Below are positions 8,329 to 18,021 of a stretch of DNA of 64,000 nucleotides, piece after piece (the first letter of the stretch is position 1; each line of letters opens with the position of its first letter). The stretch is from Gammaproteobacteria bacterium (GTDB lineage: Bacteria; Pseudomonadota; Gammaproteobacteria; DSM-16500), in the NCBI GenBank assembly GCA_013816845.1, contig JACDDU010000004.1:1-64000 (forward strand), given 5' to 3'. Below the pieces are notes generated by a model, which was given only the letters and a program-made list of their open reading frames with translations, made no database searches and was not told the DNA's origin. Made by a program: the position numbers and the translations under genes.

Positions 8329-9942
8329 CTAACGTGGTAAATCGACTTGTACTGATAAAAGCGGAATTTCTTCTTCCAGTTGGCAACGCGCAAGAATCTG
8401 GCTTGTAATCGGTGCACGATTCTTTATAGCGAGGTATAAAATAATCAGGCTAAAAATACCGATGATTAAAAAATCCCAGCCAAACGGAATGACGTTTTTA
8501 CCGCCAAAAGCACCTAAATACGAAATGAGAACCAACCCCGATAAATAAGGTCCCACCCAAAGTGATGATCGCAAACCTAAATTCGGTGTAGTAATACGGC
8601 CCCGTAAACTTGCGATGATAAAGAAAAGAATGCCTATACCCAAGGCGATAGATAATTTGTAAATGGTGTCCCATCCTGTCCAATAGCTCAACAAATTACA
8701 AAAATAAAAAGCGAGTGGGCAAATTAGGGTTGCGAAAGGCAGACGAAATGCTCTTTTTTTATGAGGCAATTCAAGACGCATGCATAAAAGTGCGATGGGC
8801 CCCATGGCATATGAAAGCACCATGCCCGAAACTAAAAAACTCACCATAGCTTGCCAACCCGGTAGGGGTAAAAACAAAAACATGCCAAGGACAAAATTCA
8901 ATAAAATTGCAGCGACCGGAAATTTTTGTTTATTGAGATAGGAAAGCCATTTAGGTAAATAACCAATCTGGCTCATCGCATATAAAATACGCGCCGTTGA
9001 TGTAACATAAATAAGTCCAGCGCCAGCGGGTGAAACCGTGGCATCAATATAGAGTAACTTGACGAGCCAGGCTAAACCTAAACCTGCGGCAAGTCCCGCG
9101 AAGGGCCCAACATCGCCAATAAAGGATAAATTTTGCCATCCGGAACTTAAACTAGAGGGTGCGATCGCACCAATGAACGCAACTTGTAGCCCAATATAAA
9201 GTAGTAAGCAACAAAGCACCGAACCGACAATAGCAAGGGGTATAGCCACAGCTTGACGTTTCGTTTCCCCAGCAAGTTCTACACCGTGCTTAAATCCAGT
9301 AAAGGCAAAAGCAACGCCTCCCGTTGCAACGGCAGTTAAAATAGCTTGCCAACCCGTCTTAGAGAAAACAGCCGTGCTAAGTCCGACAAAATTTTGCGTA
9401 TAAAATTGCGTTTTAATGAGTGTGCCAATGACTAGCAAGATCACAATAACTTTAAAAGTGAATAAGAGAAAATTAAACCGGATCAGACCTTTATAACTCG
9501 CAATATTAATAATACAAAAAATAATCATTAAGAAGGCAGCCCACCCTAATCCGATCTGGGTGAGGACAGGTGCGCCATTTTCAAAATGCATGAGTGAAGT
9601 AAAGTAAGTTGACGCATATTGTAAAATCGCTTGTACTTCAATGGGGGCCATAGTTAATGCAGAGAGCCAAGCAATCCAGCTGACGATAAAACTCGTCAAT
9701 GTACCATGACTTAATTGGGGAATTTGTGCGCTGCCCCCTGCGACTGGAAATAAGACTGAAAGCTCAGCAAAAGTTAATGCAATCAGTGCCGTTCCTAAAC
9801 CACCAACAAGCCAAGCGATGAGCGCCCCTGCGCCTGCTATTTTAGCAGCATATAGCGGTGCAAAAAGCCACGCAGAACCGACCATGCCATTGATACTGAT
9901 CATCAATAAGCTTAATGGCGTAAAACGGCGATTTAAACTCAT
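8329..9942 (-). CDS. APC-superfamily amino acid permease
   Basis: 537 residues, twelve or more hydrophobic helices, no signal peptide. The first helix has the APC unwound-helix motif (SINGMVGSAWLF; compare G-x-G in transporters of this fold), followed by the conserved AELSVLFPVAGG segment near residue 60. Such proteins are proton- or cation-coupled amino acid importers or exchangers of the inner membrane. The substrate is not evident. It overlaps the upstream DMT transporter by 1 nt and is probably translated with it. Confidence 0.82.
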   Translation of the reverse strand: MSLNRRFTPLSLLMISINGMVGSAWLFAPLYAAKIAGAGALIAWLVGGLGTALIALTFAELSVLFPVAGGSAQIPQLSHGTLTSFIVSWIAWLSALTMAPIEVQAILQYASTYFTSLMHFENGAPVLTQIGLGWAAFLMIIFCIINIASYKGLIRFNFLLFTFKVIVILLVIGTLIKTQFYTQNFVGLSTAVFSKTGWQAILTAVATGGVAFAFTGFKHGVELAGETKRQAVAIPLAIVGSVLCCLLLYIGLQVAFIGAIAPSSLSSGWQNLSFIGDVGPFAGLAAGLGLAWLVKLLYIDATVSPAGAGLIYVTSTARILYAMSQIGYLPKWLSYLNKQKFPVAAILLNFVLGMFLFLPLPGWQAMVSFLVSGMVLSYAMGPIALLCMRLELPHKKRAFRLPFATLICPLAFYFCNLLSYWTGWDTIYKLSIALGIGILFFIIASLRGRITTPNLGLRSSLWVGPYLSGLVLISYLGAFGGKNVIPFGWDFLIIGIFSLIILYLAIKNRAPITSQILARCQLEEEIPLLSVQVDLPR

Positions 9943-10874
9943 TATTTATTTTCCTCTACCAATTCTGTAATCATGACCCTATCGAAGTGAATAAGCATTG
10001 CACCCAATAATATAACTAATATACCGATCATTTGAGTTAACGATATCGATTCATGAAGCAAAAGGAAACCTAAGATAAGGGTCACAATAGGTTCAAATAC
10101 AGATAAAATACCTGCTTTCAGAGGTGATAGCCATTTCAGCCCTTCTAATAATAATTGCATTGGAATTGCAGTTCCGACAATTCCAATAGCGAAAATATTA
10201 AACCAGGTAGACAGCGTTTGAGGAAATTGAAAAGAGTGGGTCAACATCGCAACGACAAAAAATAAAATGACATTCCCTAGACAGATAAAAAAAGTTTGCC
10301 ATTTAGCATCCATCAATTGCACGGTATATTTTCCCATAAACACGTAAATGGCATAGCTTAGTGCCGCTATTAACGCCAAGATGATACCTAACAATTTAAA
10401 CACACCTTGCTGAGGATGCTCTAATAAGAGTAACCCAACAGTTACTGCAACAAGTGCACTAAAAGCATAGCGATTAAAACGCCAACTGCTAAAACAAAAA
10501 GCAAACAGTGCAATAAAAATGGGATAGAAGAAAAATATAACCATTGCAACACCGGTGCCCACTTCTTCGCTTGCTAAAAAATAAAAAGCACTGGAACCAC
10601 TATAGGCAATAATGGCTAACATAAACGTTATGATCACAGAACTGAGTGGTTTCGTGGTGAGCCTTATGGTGTTGTTTTTGGAGAGACTTAGAAAAAGCAG
10701 AATCCATATTGAGGCAAGGCTAAAACGCCAAAACAACATCGTCTGGACGCTCATGCCAGTCCGCATGATTTCGGTGCCAAAATAACCAATCCCACCGTAA
10801 GTGATAGCCGACAATGTGACTAAACAAGTACCTTTAAGTGTGGTTGCGTTCACTCTTGAAAAATGCTGCATCAT
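9942..10874 (-). CDS. DMT-family transporter (two EamA domains)
   Basis: 310 residues with ten predicted transmembrane helices arranged as two EamA repeats of about 140 residues. The second repeat ends in the family pattern around PIVTLILGFLLLHESIS, where the Glu before the last helices is conserved. Members export or import amino acids and metabolites across the inner membrane. The substrate is unknown here. First gene of a two-gene operon with the APC permease, which hints at amino acid or metabolite exchange. Confidence 0.82.
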   Translation of the reverse strand: MMQHFSRVNATTLKGTCLVTLSAITYGGIGYFGTEIMRTGMSVQTMLFWRFSLASIWILLFLSLSKNNTIRLTTKPLSSVIITFMLAIIAYSGSSAFYFLASEEVGTGVAMVIFFFYPIFIALFAFCFSSWRFNRYAFSALVAVTVGLLLLEHPQQGVFKLLGIILALIAALSYAIYVFMGKYTVQLMDAKWQTFFICLGNVILFFVVAMLTHSFQFPQTLSTWFNIFAIGIVGTAIPMQLLLEGLKWLSPLKAGILSVFEPIVTLILGFLLLHESISLTQMIGILVILLGAMLIHFDRVMITELVEENK

Positions 10875-11136
10875 TTCTTTTCACATCACCTTAAGTTGAA
10901 GCATTGAGCATATTAAAATCAGCATTAAACTTTTTTATTTTTAGGACAATACGCTACTGCACAAGATTTTAAACTAAAATATATAATTGGTGAAAAGATT
11001 TCAAATCTTCCCCTGAAAATTGATTTACCTTCGTCCTGCTCCCTAAAAGTTTGAATTTGGTGATAAAGGGTCTTAACAAGAAAACAATTTTATTGAATTG
11101 AAGAACATAAATCGTTTAAGTTAGGTTAAGAGCTAC
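10875..11136. other. Intergenic region between divergent DMT and MATE genes
   Basis: The 397-bp gap contains no supported gene. It is AT-rich and must hold the leftward promoter of the DMT-APC operon. A direct repeat TTTAAG-N4-GTTAAG (11115-11130) resembles a PmrA site but its half-site spacing is one base short. The rightward MATE promoter is listed separately. Confidence 0.5.
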
Positions 11137-11164
11137 TTGTCATCTTAATGAATCACAGTATAAT
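11137..11164 (+). promoter_or_regulatory. Sigma70-type promoter of the MATE gene
   Basis: TTGTCA (11137-11142), a 16-bp spacer and a perfect TATAAT (11159-11164). The leader to the MATE start codon is about 100 nt. Confidence 0.6.
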
Positions 11165-11271
11165 GTTAAGATTAACCGAGGCACCCTCCGATGAACTCAA
11201 CAGCATTTATTCGCTAACTAATCTCCAAACCAGTTTGTCTTAAGTTTTTCAAATTTTGCGAGTTACCTGAT

Positions 11272-12651
11272 ATGTCTCACACTAATCCACCACACTCTAT
11301 TAAGGGTGAAATTAAAAATACGTTATCGCTTAGCATCCCGCTTGTTTCTTCCCAGCTTATTTATGCAAGTAGTGGTTTTATTGGGACTGCAATGATTGCG
11401 CGCTTAGGGGAAGATGCACTTGCTGCTAGTGTTTTAGTGTCCACGATTTGGATGAGTCTATCGGTTTTATTTTTTGGTCTTTTAAATTCAGTCAGCGTAC
11501 TCGTTTCTCATAACTATGGTGCAAAAAATGATAAAGCCATTAGTGAAATCATGGGACAATCGTTTATTTTAGGCGTAATCGTCACGATTCTTATTGTCAC
11601 TTTATTATTAAGTACTGGCGTTTTATTACGCTTAACAATTAAATCGCCCGCTGTATTAGAACTTGCTGTTCAATACATGCATTCGCTTATCTGGACAACG
11701 CCTGGTCTCATTCTTTTAATTATTTACGAGCAATTTTTAGCAGGTATTAACCGAGCCAAAATGGTTTTGCGCATCAGTTTATTAGTTGTGCCCGTTGAAA
11801 TTCCAATTATTTATGTGCTCATCTTTGGGGTAGGCGGACTACCTAAGTTCGGAGTTGCAGGAATTGGTTATGGCTTCGCCATTACTTATACGCTAACCGC
11901 CATTGCCTTAACATGGTTCTTTTTAAATTCTAAGTTTTACGGCCGGTTTAATCTCTTTAAACATTTAAAAACAATTAATTGGCACTACCTTAAAGAATTA
12001 GTACGTATTGGCCTTCCAATGGGCTGTATGCATGTGATCGAAGTAAGCACTTTCACGATTGCCTCTTTTTGGATTGCTGAATTTGGTACAACTTTGCTTG
12101 CAGCACATCAAATTGTAATGCAGTACCTGGGATTTGTGATCACCCTCATTTTCGCAATGTCTCAAGCCGTGACGATACGGGTCGGTCATGCTGTCGGTCA
12201 GTTTGATTTATTAGGTATTCGTTATGCAACTTATGTAGGGATGATGCTCAATTTTCTTTGCATGATCGTAATAGGGATTGCTTTTTATGTCATCCCTGAC
12301 TTCTTCCTCAGCCTCGATATCAAAACAGATAGCCCTGCTAATTACGACTTGATGCGCGATGCCTCCATGCTTTTAACGATCAGTGGCGTTTTAATGATAT
12401 TTGATAATTTTAGAATTATTGGTTTTGGCGCATTACGTGGATTGAAAGATACGCAATTTCCAATGTATGTTTCACTCTTTTCATTCTGGGCGGTTGGACT
12501 GACTGCTGCGTATCTTCTTGGCTTTACTTTTAATTACCAAGGCGCCGGCATTTGGTGGGGTTTAACTTTCGGCATTGCTGTCGGCTCTCTTATCGTATTT
12601 TTACGATTGCAATGGGTGTTAAAACGTATTGACTTAAAGAAAATTTTATAA
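11272..12651 (+). CDS. MATE-family efflux transporter
   Basis: 459 residues with twelve hydrophobic helices in two homologous halves, the standard MatE layout. The N-terminal half begins with the typical SLSIPLVSSQLIYASSGFI stretch containing the conserved Pro-Leu and the inner-membrane helix 1, and the second half restarts near residue 240 (LVRIGLPMGCM). NorM-type members extrude cationic drugs and metabolites using a Na+ or H+ gradient. The physiological substrate is unknown. Monocistronic with its own promoter. Confidence 0.88.
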   Translation: MSHTNPPHSIKGEIKNTLSLSIPLVSSQLIYASSGFIGTAMIARLGEDALAASVLVSTIWMSLSVLFFGLLNSVSVLVSHNYGAKNDKAISEIMGQSFILGVIVTILIVTLLLSTGVLLRLTIKSPAVLELAVQYMHSLIWTTPGLILLIIYEQFLAGINRAKMVLRISLLVVPVEIPIIYVLIFGVGGLPKFGVAGIGYGFAITYTLTAIALTWFFLNSKFYGRFNLFKHLKTINWHYLKELVRIGLPMGCMHVIEVSTFTIASFWIAEFGTTLLAAHQIVMQYLGFVITLIFAMSQAVTIRVGHAVGQFDLLGIRYATYVGMMLNFLCMIVIGIAFYVIPDFFLSLDIKTDSPANYDLMRDASMLLTISGVLMIFDNFRIIGFGALRGLKDTQFPMYVSLFSFWAVGLTAAYLLGFTFNYQGAGIWWGLTFGIAVGSLIVFLRLQWVLKRIDLKKIL

Positions 12652-12671
12652 AATAGGTAATTTTTAAACTG

Positions 12672-12700
12672 AGCGGTGGACTTCCAAACAATCCACCGCT
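12672..12700. terminator. Hairpin between convergent MATE and beta-lactamase genes
   Basis: AGCGGTGGA and TCCACCGCT form a perfect 9-bp stem with an 11-nt loop. Neither side has a strong T-run, so it is at best a weak bidirectional terminator. Confidence 0.5.
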
Positions 12701-12710
12701 TATAAGTCAG

Positions 12711-13859
12711 TTAAACTTTTACATCTTGTTTCTTGGCTAACTGAAATAAAATATCACGTCCTAAATTTACAATATCCTGATTACCCACATACTTATTCGT
12801 TAAAATGACAATTCCAGATTGTTTGTTGGGGAGAACTGCTATGTAGGCTCGAAATCCTTGTGTTGCACCGGTTTTATCAATTAGAGCGTTGCCATCAAAA
12901 TAGGGTCTTGTTTCAATTTCGGCAACTTTTTGCGGTGCGAGGATATTAAAATTTTTATCTGTTAAGACTTTATCGTGTTTGGTCAGCGGATGAATTTGCC
13001 ATCCTAATCCTTGCGCCCAAGAAGGAAGTTTCACATAAACTGATTGAGTCATCCGCATTGGATAAAGAATACGCGTTGGCGTATTGGGTAATCCAATACT
13101 TGCGCCTAAGAAACGCTGCATGTCAGCTGGTGAAAGCTTAACATTTGCAGCTTGAAATAAGCCCGCTTCAGTTGCTTTGGCAGGGCGGTTATTTTTATCA
13201 TACCCTTGTGCAAATTGAGCTTTTAAACGATTGGAAAGTCGTAAGGGAACATCATGCATACCAAGAGGATTTAAAATATGGTTACGATAAAGTTGGTTAA
13301 AATCCTTTTGGGTTTGATTTTCTAAGGCAAGACTTAGCATGCCTACCCCAAAGTTTGAATATTGCCACTGTTTATTCGTATTTAATGCAGTCCCTTTTTC
13401 GTTTAAATATTTATCAAGCTCTGCACGGTTAGTGATCGATTTTGGCACATCGATTGGAAAACCTGAAGTGTGCGTGGCCAACATCCCGAGCGTTATATGA
13501 TCCATAGATAGTGGTAATTCAGGCAAAACTTGTTTCAAAGGCGTATCAAGTTGCACTTTTGCAAAATCGACCTCTTGTGCAAGCAACAAACTTGTCATTA
13601 ACTTTGCAATAGATCCAACCTCAAAAATAGTATGCGCAGAAACGGGGATTTTTTTCTCTCGATTAGCATAACCAAAATAATACGAACTGGGTTCACCGCC
13701 ACGATAAACTTCCACGGCGACACCAGGAATATGATGTTTTTCCATAAAAGCATTGACTGCTGTCGTTATAAGATTGTCTTGGTCTTTAGCAGCATGCGCC
13801 ATCATGCTGATGATCAATAAACTTAACGTGACGACAACTTTAGGTGCAAAATATTTCAT
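12711..13859 (-). CDS. Class C (AmpC-type) beta-lactamase family serine hydrolase
   Basis: About 382 residues with an N-terminal signal peptide (cleaved near MAHA-AKD) for periplasmic export. All three active-site elements are present: SIAK (catalytic Ser and Lys, EVGSIAKLM, near residue 85), YSN near residue 170, and KTG near residue 336 in the AmpC-like context KTGATQGF. The overall length equals that of AmpC. An upstream ATG at 13877 exists, but the ATG at 13859 has a GAGGATC ribosome-binding site 6-8 nt away and is preferred. The family hydrolyses cephalosporins or acts as a DD-peptidase/esterase. Beta-lactam hydrolysis is likely but unproven. Confidence 0.8.
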   Translation of the reverse strand: MKYFAPKVVVTLSLLIISMMAHAAKDQDNLITTAVNAFMEKHHIPGVAVEVYRGGEPSSYYFGYANREKKIPVSAHTIFEVGSIAKLMTSLLLAQEVDFAKVQLDTPLKQVLPELPLSMDHITLGMLATHTSGFPIDVPKSITNRAELDKYLNEKGTALNTNKQWQYSNFGVGMLSLALENQTQKDFNQLYRNHILNPLGMHDVPLRLSNRLKAQFAQGYDKNNRPAKATEAGLFQAANVKLSPADMQRFLGASIGLPNTPTRILYPMRMTQSVYVKLPSWAQGLGWQIHPLTKHDKVLTDKNFNILAPQKVAEIETRPYFDGNALIDKTGATQGFRAYIAVLPNKQSGIVILTNKYVGNQDIVNLGRDILFQLAKKQDVKV

Positions 13860-13888
13860 AGTGATCCTCTTTTTCATCTGAATGGACT

Positions 13889-14386
13889 TTAAAGATCTGT
13901 GACCATGACCGTCACAGGATGATCATCATACTCATCATGCGCAATCGTTTGAAATCCTAATTTTTCATACCAAAAAGGAAGGGTTTGATCAAAAGCAAAT
14001 AAATGTAAGTTAGAATAACTTAAAAATTTCGCCTGCTGTTTAATTAAAACAACTAAAGCTTCCCCAACCTTTTTTTTTCGATAACGTGGATCGACAATTA
14101 AACTGCCTAACCAAGGAGTTAAATCCTCGCGAATCCCATCATTTTCCCGCAAAGAAGCCATGCCAATGACTTCAGCTTTATGAAGGGCTACCCATGTTAG
14201 AGGTAATGTTTCTCGATTTAAATGTTGCAGGAAAGTTTTTCTGGCACGCTCAATATTAGGATTGGCGATCCAAGGCTTTCCGATTTCGTTGTACCAAAGC
14301 TCACATAATCTTTCCATATGCTTGGGACAATCTATCAATAACTTAGTTTCATAATCAAAATGATTTGAATGAGTCGGCGCCAACAT
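13889..14386 (-). CDS. GNAT-family N-acetyltransferase
   Basis: 165 residues with the acetyl-CoA-binding motif A: LIVDPRYRKKKVGEAL near residue 95-110 (V-x-x-x-x-R-x-x-x-x-G). The substrate is unknown. It begins one base after the acs stop codon, with AAGGA upstream. GNAT enzymes next to acs can be the lysine acetyltransferases that switch Acs off (Pat/AcuA), so a regulatory link is possible. However, it lacks the large domain of Pat and may simply be a detoxifying or small-molecule acetyltransferase. Confidence 0.75.
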   Translation of the reverse strand: MLAPTHSNHFDYETKLLIDCPKHMERLCELWYNEIGKPWIANPNIERARKTFLQHLNRETLPLTWVALHKAEVIGMASLRENDGIREDLTPWLGSLIVDPRYRKKKVGEALVVLIKQQAKFLSYSNLHLFAFDQTLPFWYEKLGFQTIAHDEYDDHPVTVMVTDL

Positions 14387-14387
14387 C

Positions 14388-16328
14388 TTAATCCTTTTTA
14401 ATATAAGAACATCGTTCAGTAATTAATTTATCAACAACGGTTGCATCAGCCAAGGTTGACAAATCACCTAAATCATCCGTTTCTTGGTTGGCAATCTTAC
14501 GCAACAATCTTCGCATTATTTTACCCGAACGCGTTTTTGGCAGCATTTCAACCCATTGAATACATTGCGGCACAGCGATCGCACCAATTTTTGCTCTTAT
14601 CAATTTGATGAGTTCTTCTCGTAATTGCAGAGAAGGTTGCACTCCTAATTTCAACGTAACAAAAGCATAAATCACTTGTCCTTTAATGGCGTCTGTCAGA
14701 CCCACAACGGCCGCCTCCGCAATTGAAGGATGACTCACCAATGCATTTTCCACTTCTTGCGTACCAATTCGATGACCTGAAACTTTAATAACATCATCGC
14801 TTCGTCCTGAAATCCAAAAATAGCCATCTTGATCTCGATAAGCTTGATCACCTGTAAAATAGCTACCCGGGAAATCGCTAAAATAATTTTGAAAGCGTGC
14901 GTGATCGCCGTTAACCGTTAACATCATACTTGGCCAAGATTGAGTTATAACTAGCTTTCCCATTTCATTTGGAGCAGTTATTGCGCCTTGATCATTAACT
15001 ACTTCTGGCACAATTCCAAAGAAAGGCCAAGATGCAGAGCCTGGCTTAAGCGGCGTCACACCGGGTAAAGGTGCAATCATGATCCCACCTGTTTCGGTTT
15101 GCCACCACGTATCAACAATAGGGCAACGGTGTTCGCCAACCACACGATAATACCATTCCCAAGCTTCTGGATTAATTAATTCTCCTACTGTGCCCAACAA
15201 TCGCAAAGAATGGCGTTTACTCTTTTGGACCCACTGATCACCTTCTCTTCTGAGTGCTCGAATCGCAGTAGGTGCCGTATAGAAAATATTTACTTTATAC
15301 TTATCTACAATCTCCCAGTAACGTGCCGGGGTGGGATACTGAGGTACCCCTTCAAAAATAATTGTAGTTGCTCCATTCAAAAGGGGTCCGTAAACGCAAT
15401 AAGAATGACCTGTGATCCAACCAACATCTGCAGTACACCAAAATATTTCAGGATGTCGATAGTCAAAGACATACTTAAATGTCATTGCAGTATAAACAAG
15501 ATAACCCCCGGTGCCATGCAGAATTCCTTTCGGGGTGCCAGTGGAACCTGAAGTGTATAAAATAAAGAGTGGATCTTGCGCATCCATTATTTCTGGCGGA
15601 CATTCAGCTGTGACTTTAGTTACTTCATCATGATACCAATAATCTCGTTTTGCCTCCCAAACAACCGCATCATCGCTGCGTTTCACGACCAAAACATGAT
15701 TAACCTTAGGGCATTCTAAGAGGGCCATATCAACATTTTGTTTAAGTGGAATTACTTTTTTTTGACGAAAACCAACATTAGCGGTGATAACAAGACGACA
15801 ATCAGCATCCAAAATACGTGTCTTAAGACTCTCGGCCGAAAATCCTGCAAAGACGACAGAATGGACCGCACCTATACGAGCACAAGCGAGCATGGCAATA
15901 ACACTTTCTACAATCATCGGTAAATAAATACAAACACGCTCACCGCGTTTAATACCAAAACGTTTTAAAACATTACTCATTCTACAAACGCGTTCATACA
16001 ATTCAGCGTAGGTTAACGTGTCTGATTGATTAGGATCATCCCCTTCCCAAATAATTGCAATTTGATTTTTACGCGTGGCGAGGTGACGATCCAGACAATT
16101 ATAGGCTGCATTAAGTTGTGCTCCCTCAAACCATTTCGTTTTAAATTGTTCGGGGGGGCTAGAACAAACACGTTGCCACGGTGAATACCAATCTAATGCT
16201 TCGAGCGCTCGCGTTCCCCAAAATTGTTCAGGCTGATTAATCGATTGCCGGTACCACGTCTGATATTGTTCTATTGATAAGTGAGAATGCTGCATGGCTG
16301 CATCCATCACAGAATAAGTTTGATCCAT
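14388..16328 (-). CDS. acs: Acetyl-CoA synthetase
   Basis: 646 residues, full length. The AMP-binding P-loop [11 protein letters not shown] is near residue 255, WWQTETG near 402, [33 protein letters not shown] near 488-525, and the C-terminal [14 protein letters not shown] carries the Lys that is acetylated by Pat-type enzymes. It converts acetate, ATP and CoA to acetyl-CoA via acetyl-AMP in the cytoplasm. First gene of a likely operon with the GNAT gene. Acetyl-CoA produced here can enter the TCA cycle or PHB synthesis. Confidence 0.95.
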   Translation of the reverse strand: MDQTYSVMDAAMQHSHLSIEQYQTWYRQSINQPEQFWGTRALEALDWYSPWQRVCSSPPEQFKTKWFEGAQLNAAYNCLDRHLATRKNQIAIIWEGDDPNQSDTLTYAELYERVCRMSNVLKRFGIKRGERVCIYLPMIVESVIAMLACARIGAVHSVVFAGFSAESLKTRILDADCRLVITANVGFRQKKVIPLKQNVDMALLECPKVNHVLVVKRSDDAVVWEAKRDYWYHDEVTKVTAECPPEIMDAQDPLFILYTSGSTGTPKGILHGTGGYLVYTAMTFKYVFDYRHPEIFWCTADVGWITGHSYCVYGPLLNGATTIIFEGVPQYPTPARYWEIVDKYKVNIFYTAPTAIRALRREGDQWVQKSKRHSLRLLGTVGELINPEAWEWYYRVVGEHRCPIVDTWWQTETGGIMIAPLPGVTPLKPGSASWPFFGIVPEVVNDQGAITAPNEMGKLVITQSWPSMMLTVNGDHARFQNYFSDFPGSYFTGDQAYRDQDGYFWISGRSDDVIKVSGHRIGTQEVENALVSHPSIAEAAVVGLTDAIKGQVIYAFVTLKLGVQPSLQLREELIKLIRAKIGAIAVPQCIQWVEMLPKTRSGKIMRRLLRKIANQETDDLGDLSTLADATVVDKLITERCSYIKKD

Positions 16329-16599
16329 CTTGTATTTCCTTAAATTGGCGTAACGCCTACCTGATCACCCATTAAATTTCTTTCGAGAAAAACTGTATTT
16401 TAGAGCTGAATGTAGAAAAATTCTCGTTAAAACTGAATTTTTTGAAACGAATAATACTCGATAAAATGATTATTATTAACTTAGTTAATAGCAATTCAGT
16501 CAGGGCAAGAATTCAAATCTTCTAAATATAATTTTCTAGGGAAGAGAAGGAATAGAAAAATTGTAGGATAGTTAGTTACTTATAAGCTTGTGACGCTTA
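16329..16599. other. acs upstream region without a gene
   Basis: Very AT-rich, several TTAAC/AATAAT-like stretches that could serve as leftward promoter elements, no open frame with coding character. A perfect TATAAGC/GCTTATA inverted repeat (about 16580-16602) lies beyond the terminator of the neighbouring repeat-protein gene. Confidence 0.4.
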
Positions 16600-16632
16600 T
16601 AAAATAAAAAAGCGGTTGGTTTGCAACCGCTT
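16600..16632 (-). terminator. Rho-independent terminator of the repeat-protein gene
   Basis: On the minus strand AAGCGGTTG and CAACCGCTT form a perfect 9-bp stem with a 5-nt loop, followed by TTTTTATTTT. It ends the leftward gene that stops at 16653. Confidence 0.85.
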
Positions 16633-16652
16633 AATGAAAACAATAAGTAATA

Positions 16653-17291
16653 TTATTTTGTTACTTTAGGAGCTACTGTAATCACGGTCCCCGTTTTGAT
16701 TTTTGTCCCAGCTTTTGAAGGTAACGTTGTAACAGGGGCTGGTACAGCTTGTACATTCCTAGCTGAAGTGGGCATGCCGGTCGGATTAGTAGTAGTAGCA
16801 GGTGTTATCGTGCCAGCCGGGGTAACATCGGTTGCAATTCCTATGGTGCCTCCACTAGTAGTTTGGGTATTAACAGGAATGGAACCCGTCCCTGACGTAG
16901 TCGAATTAATACCTATCCCGCCTGCCGTAGGTTGGGAGGAAATACCTATCGTGCCTGTCGATGCAGGTGTTGTGGAGTTAACATTTATACCACCGGTCGA
17001 ACCAGTAGGTTGGGAGGAAATTCCTATCGTACCAGTTGATGCAGGTGTTGTGGAGTTAACATTTATACCACCGGTCGAACCAGTAGGTTGCGAAGAAATT
17101 CCTATCGTACCAGTTGATGCAGGTGTAGAAGAGTTAATGACCATGGTGCCATTAGTTGGCGTTGCGCTTGAGGTTGTTTGGGTACTAACCGTAAGCCCAC
17201 CATCGCCGGTCGCCACCGCTGCATAGACTTGTCCTATACTCGTTACTAAAAAAGTCGCAAATAAAATTTTAATGAAATGTTTTGACGTCAT
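16653..17291 (-). CDS. Secreted Thr/Ser/Gly-rich protein with 26-residue tandem repeats
   Basis: 212 residues, no known family. A signal peptide (about 1-24, ending QVYA-A) sends it to the periplasm or beyond. The mature chain is nearly devoid of charged residues and consists of Thr, Ser, Gly, Ile and Pro. A 26-residue unit (S-T-T-P-A-S-T-G-T-I-G-I-S-S-Q-P-T-G-S-T-G-G-I-N-V-N) occurs about three times between residues 47 and 122, with degenerate copies around it. The C-terminal 45 residues are Pro/Val/Lys-rich. Extended, low-charge repeats suggest a surface or matrix protein. Own terminator; neighbours give no functional clue. Confidence 0.65.
   Translation of the reverse strand: MTSKHFIKILFATFLVTSIGQVYAAVATGDGGLTVSTQTTSSATPTNGTMVINSSTPASTGTIGISSQPTGSTGGINVNSTTPASTGTIGISSQPTGSTGGINVNSTTPASTGTIGISSQPTAGGIGINSTTSGTGSIPVNTQTTSGGTIGIATDVTPAGTITPATTTNPTGMPTSARNVQAVPAPVTTLPSKAGTKIKTGTVITVAPKVTK
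16960..17145. repeat. 78-bp tandem repeat inside the secreted repeat protein
   Basis: The word GATGCAGGTG starts at 16960, 17038 and 17116, giving an exact 78-bp period (26 codons). The first two units are almost identical over their length and the third decays after about 10 bp on one side. Near-identity at DNA level implies recent duplication and likely copy-number variation between strains. Confidence 0.85.
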
Positions 17292-17678
17292 ATTACTAAG
17301 CCTCCAGATTTAAGGTTAAAACGGTCAACTTTCATTAACCGTACTCACATTGCTTACAACAAACTCCGTGAAACACACCCCTATAAAAGCGGGCTCCAGA
17401 TTCACTTTTTTACTCAAGGACAATTTAGTTGTTAACAAACTTAACCATAAAAACTAAAGGGTCTAATTTATTTTCTCAAACTTAAAGTTTTCTTATACTT
17501 CTATTATAGCCAAGTTTTCTGAATTGCAACAAAATTTATACAATTTATTTGTAGAACCAAAAGATTACAACGCATAGTTAAAATGCTTATTAATCAATAG
17601 ATTAGTCTTATGTGACTGGATGTATTACTAAACCACCTAACTCTTATAGTGAGTTTTAAATTTATAAAGAGTAAATGA

Positions 17679-17852
17679 ATACCAAAAACAAGATCAGACG
17701 GAAATGATGAGCCAATTGCTCGAATTATTGAGGGTGATCAAAAATTTACTCAGGCGGTGGATACCCTCCCACCTCATCTCCTAACCTAGAAAGCTAGATT
17801 GGAAAACCTTATTGAGAACGTTAGAAATAAAATGCACCATTTGTCGATATAA
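17679..17852 (+). pseudogene. Possible decayed gene fragment
   Basis: One frame reads a 36-residue segment with protein-like composition (contains IARIIEGDQKFTQAVDTLPP), a stop, then KARLENLIENVRNKMHHLSI and another stop. The composition looks more like a degraded helical protein than random AT-rich sequence. No start codon or ribosome-binding site is evident and no family is recognised, so this is only a weak suspicion. Confidence 0.2.
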
Positions 17853-18021
17853 AGAACCATTCGCTAAATAAGGGATCTGTGCGCAATAGAGATATCACGT
17901 AAACGGGCGAGAAAAAATAGAGAAGTCAAAATAAAAAATTAATGATTGAAAAGGAATTTAAATTAATTATTGCGCAGTTTAATTCAATTAGTAATCTAAA
18001 AGCGCATGAAAACAGAATTTT

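Noticed and set aside
11115-11130. TTTAAG-N4-GTTAAG upstream of the MATE gene as a third PmrA site
   Set aside because: Half-site spacing is 10 instead of 11 bp, the first base of the second half is wrong, and a good sigma70 promoter with its own -35 follows.
11191-11217. Eight-codon frame in the MATE leader as a regulatory leader peptide
   Set aside because: No ribosome-binding site at proper distance, no terminator/antiterminator hairpins, and no codon bias that would hint at attenuation.
16960-17145. Direct repeats as a CRISPR array
   Set aside because: Units are contiguous without spacers, 78 bp long and in frame within a coding region.
16696-17226. 176-codon open frame on the + strand opposite the repeat protein
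   Set aside because: It arises from the low-complexity repeats of the minus-strand gene, lacks a ribosome-binding site, and the minus-strand product has a signal peptide and a terminator.
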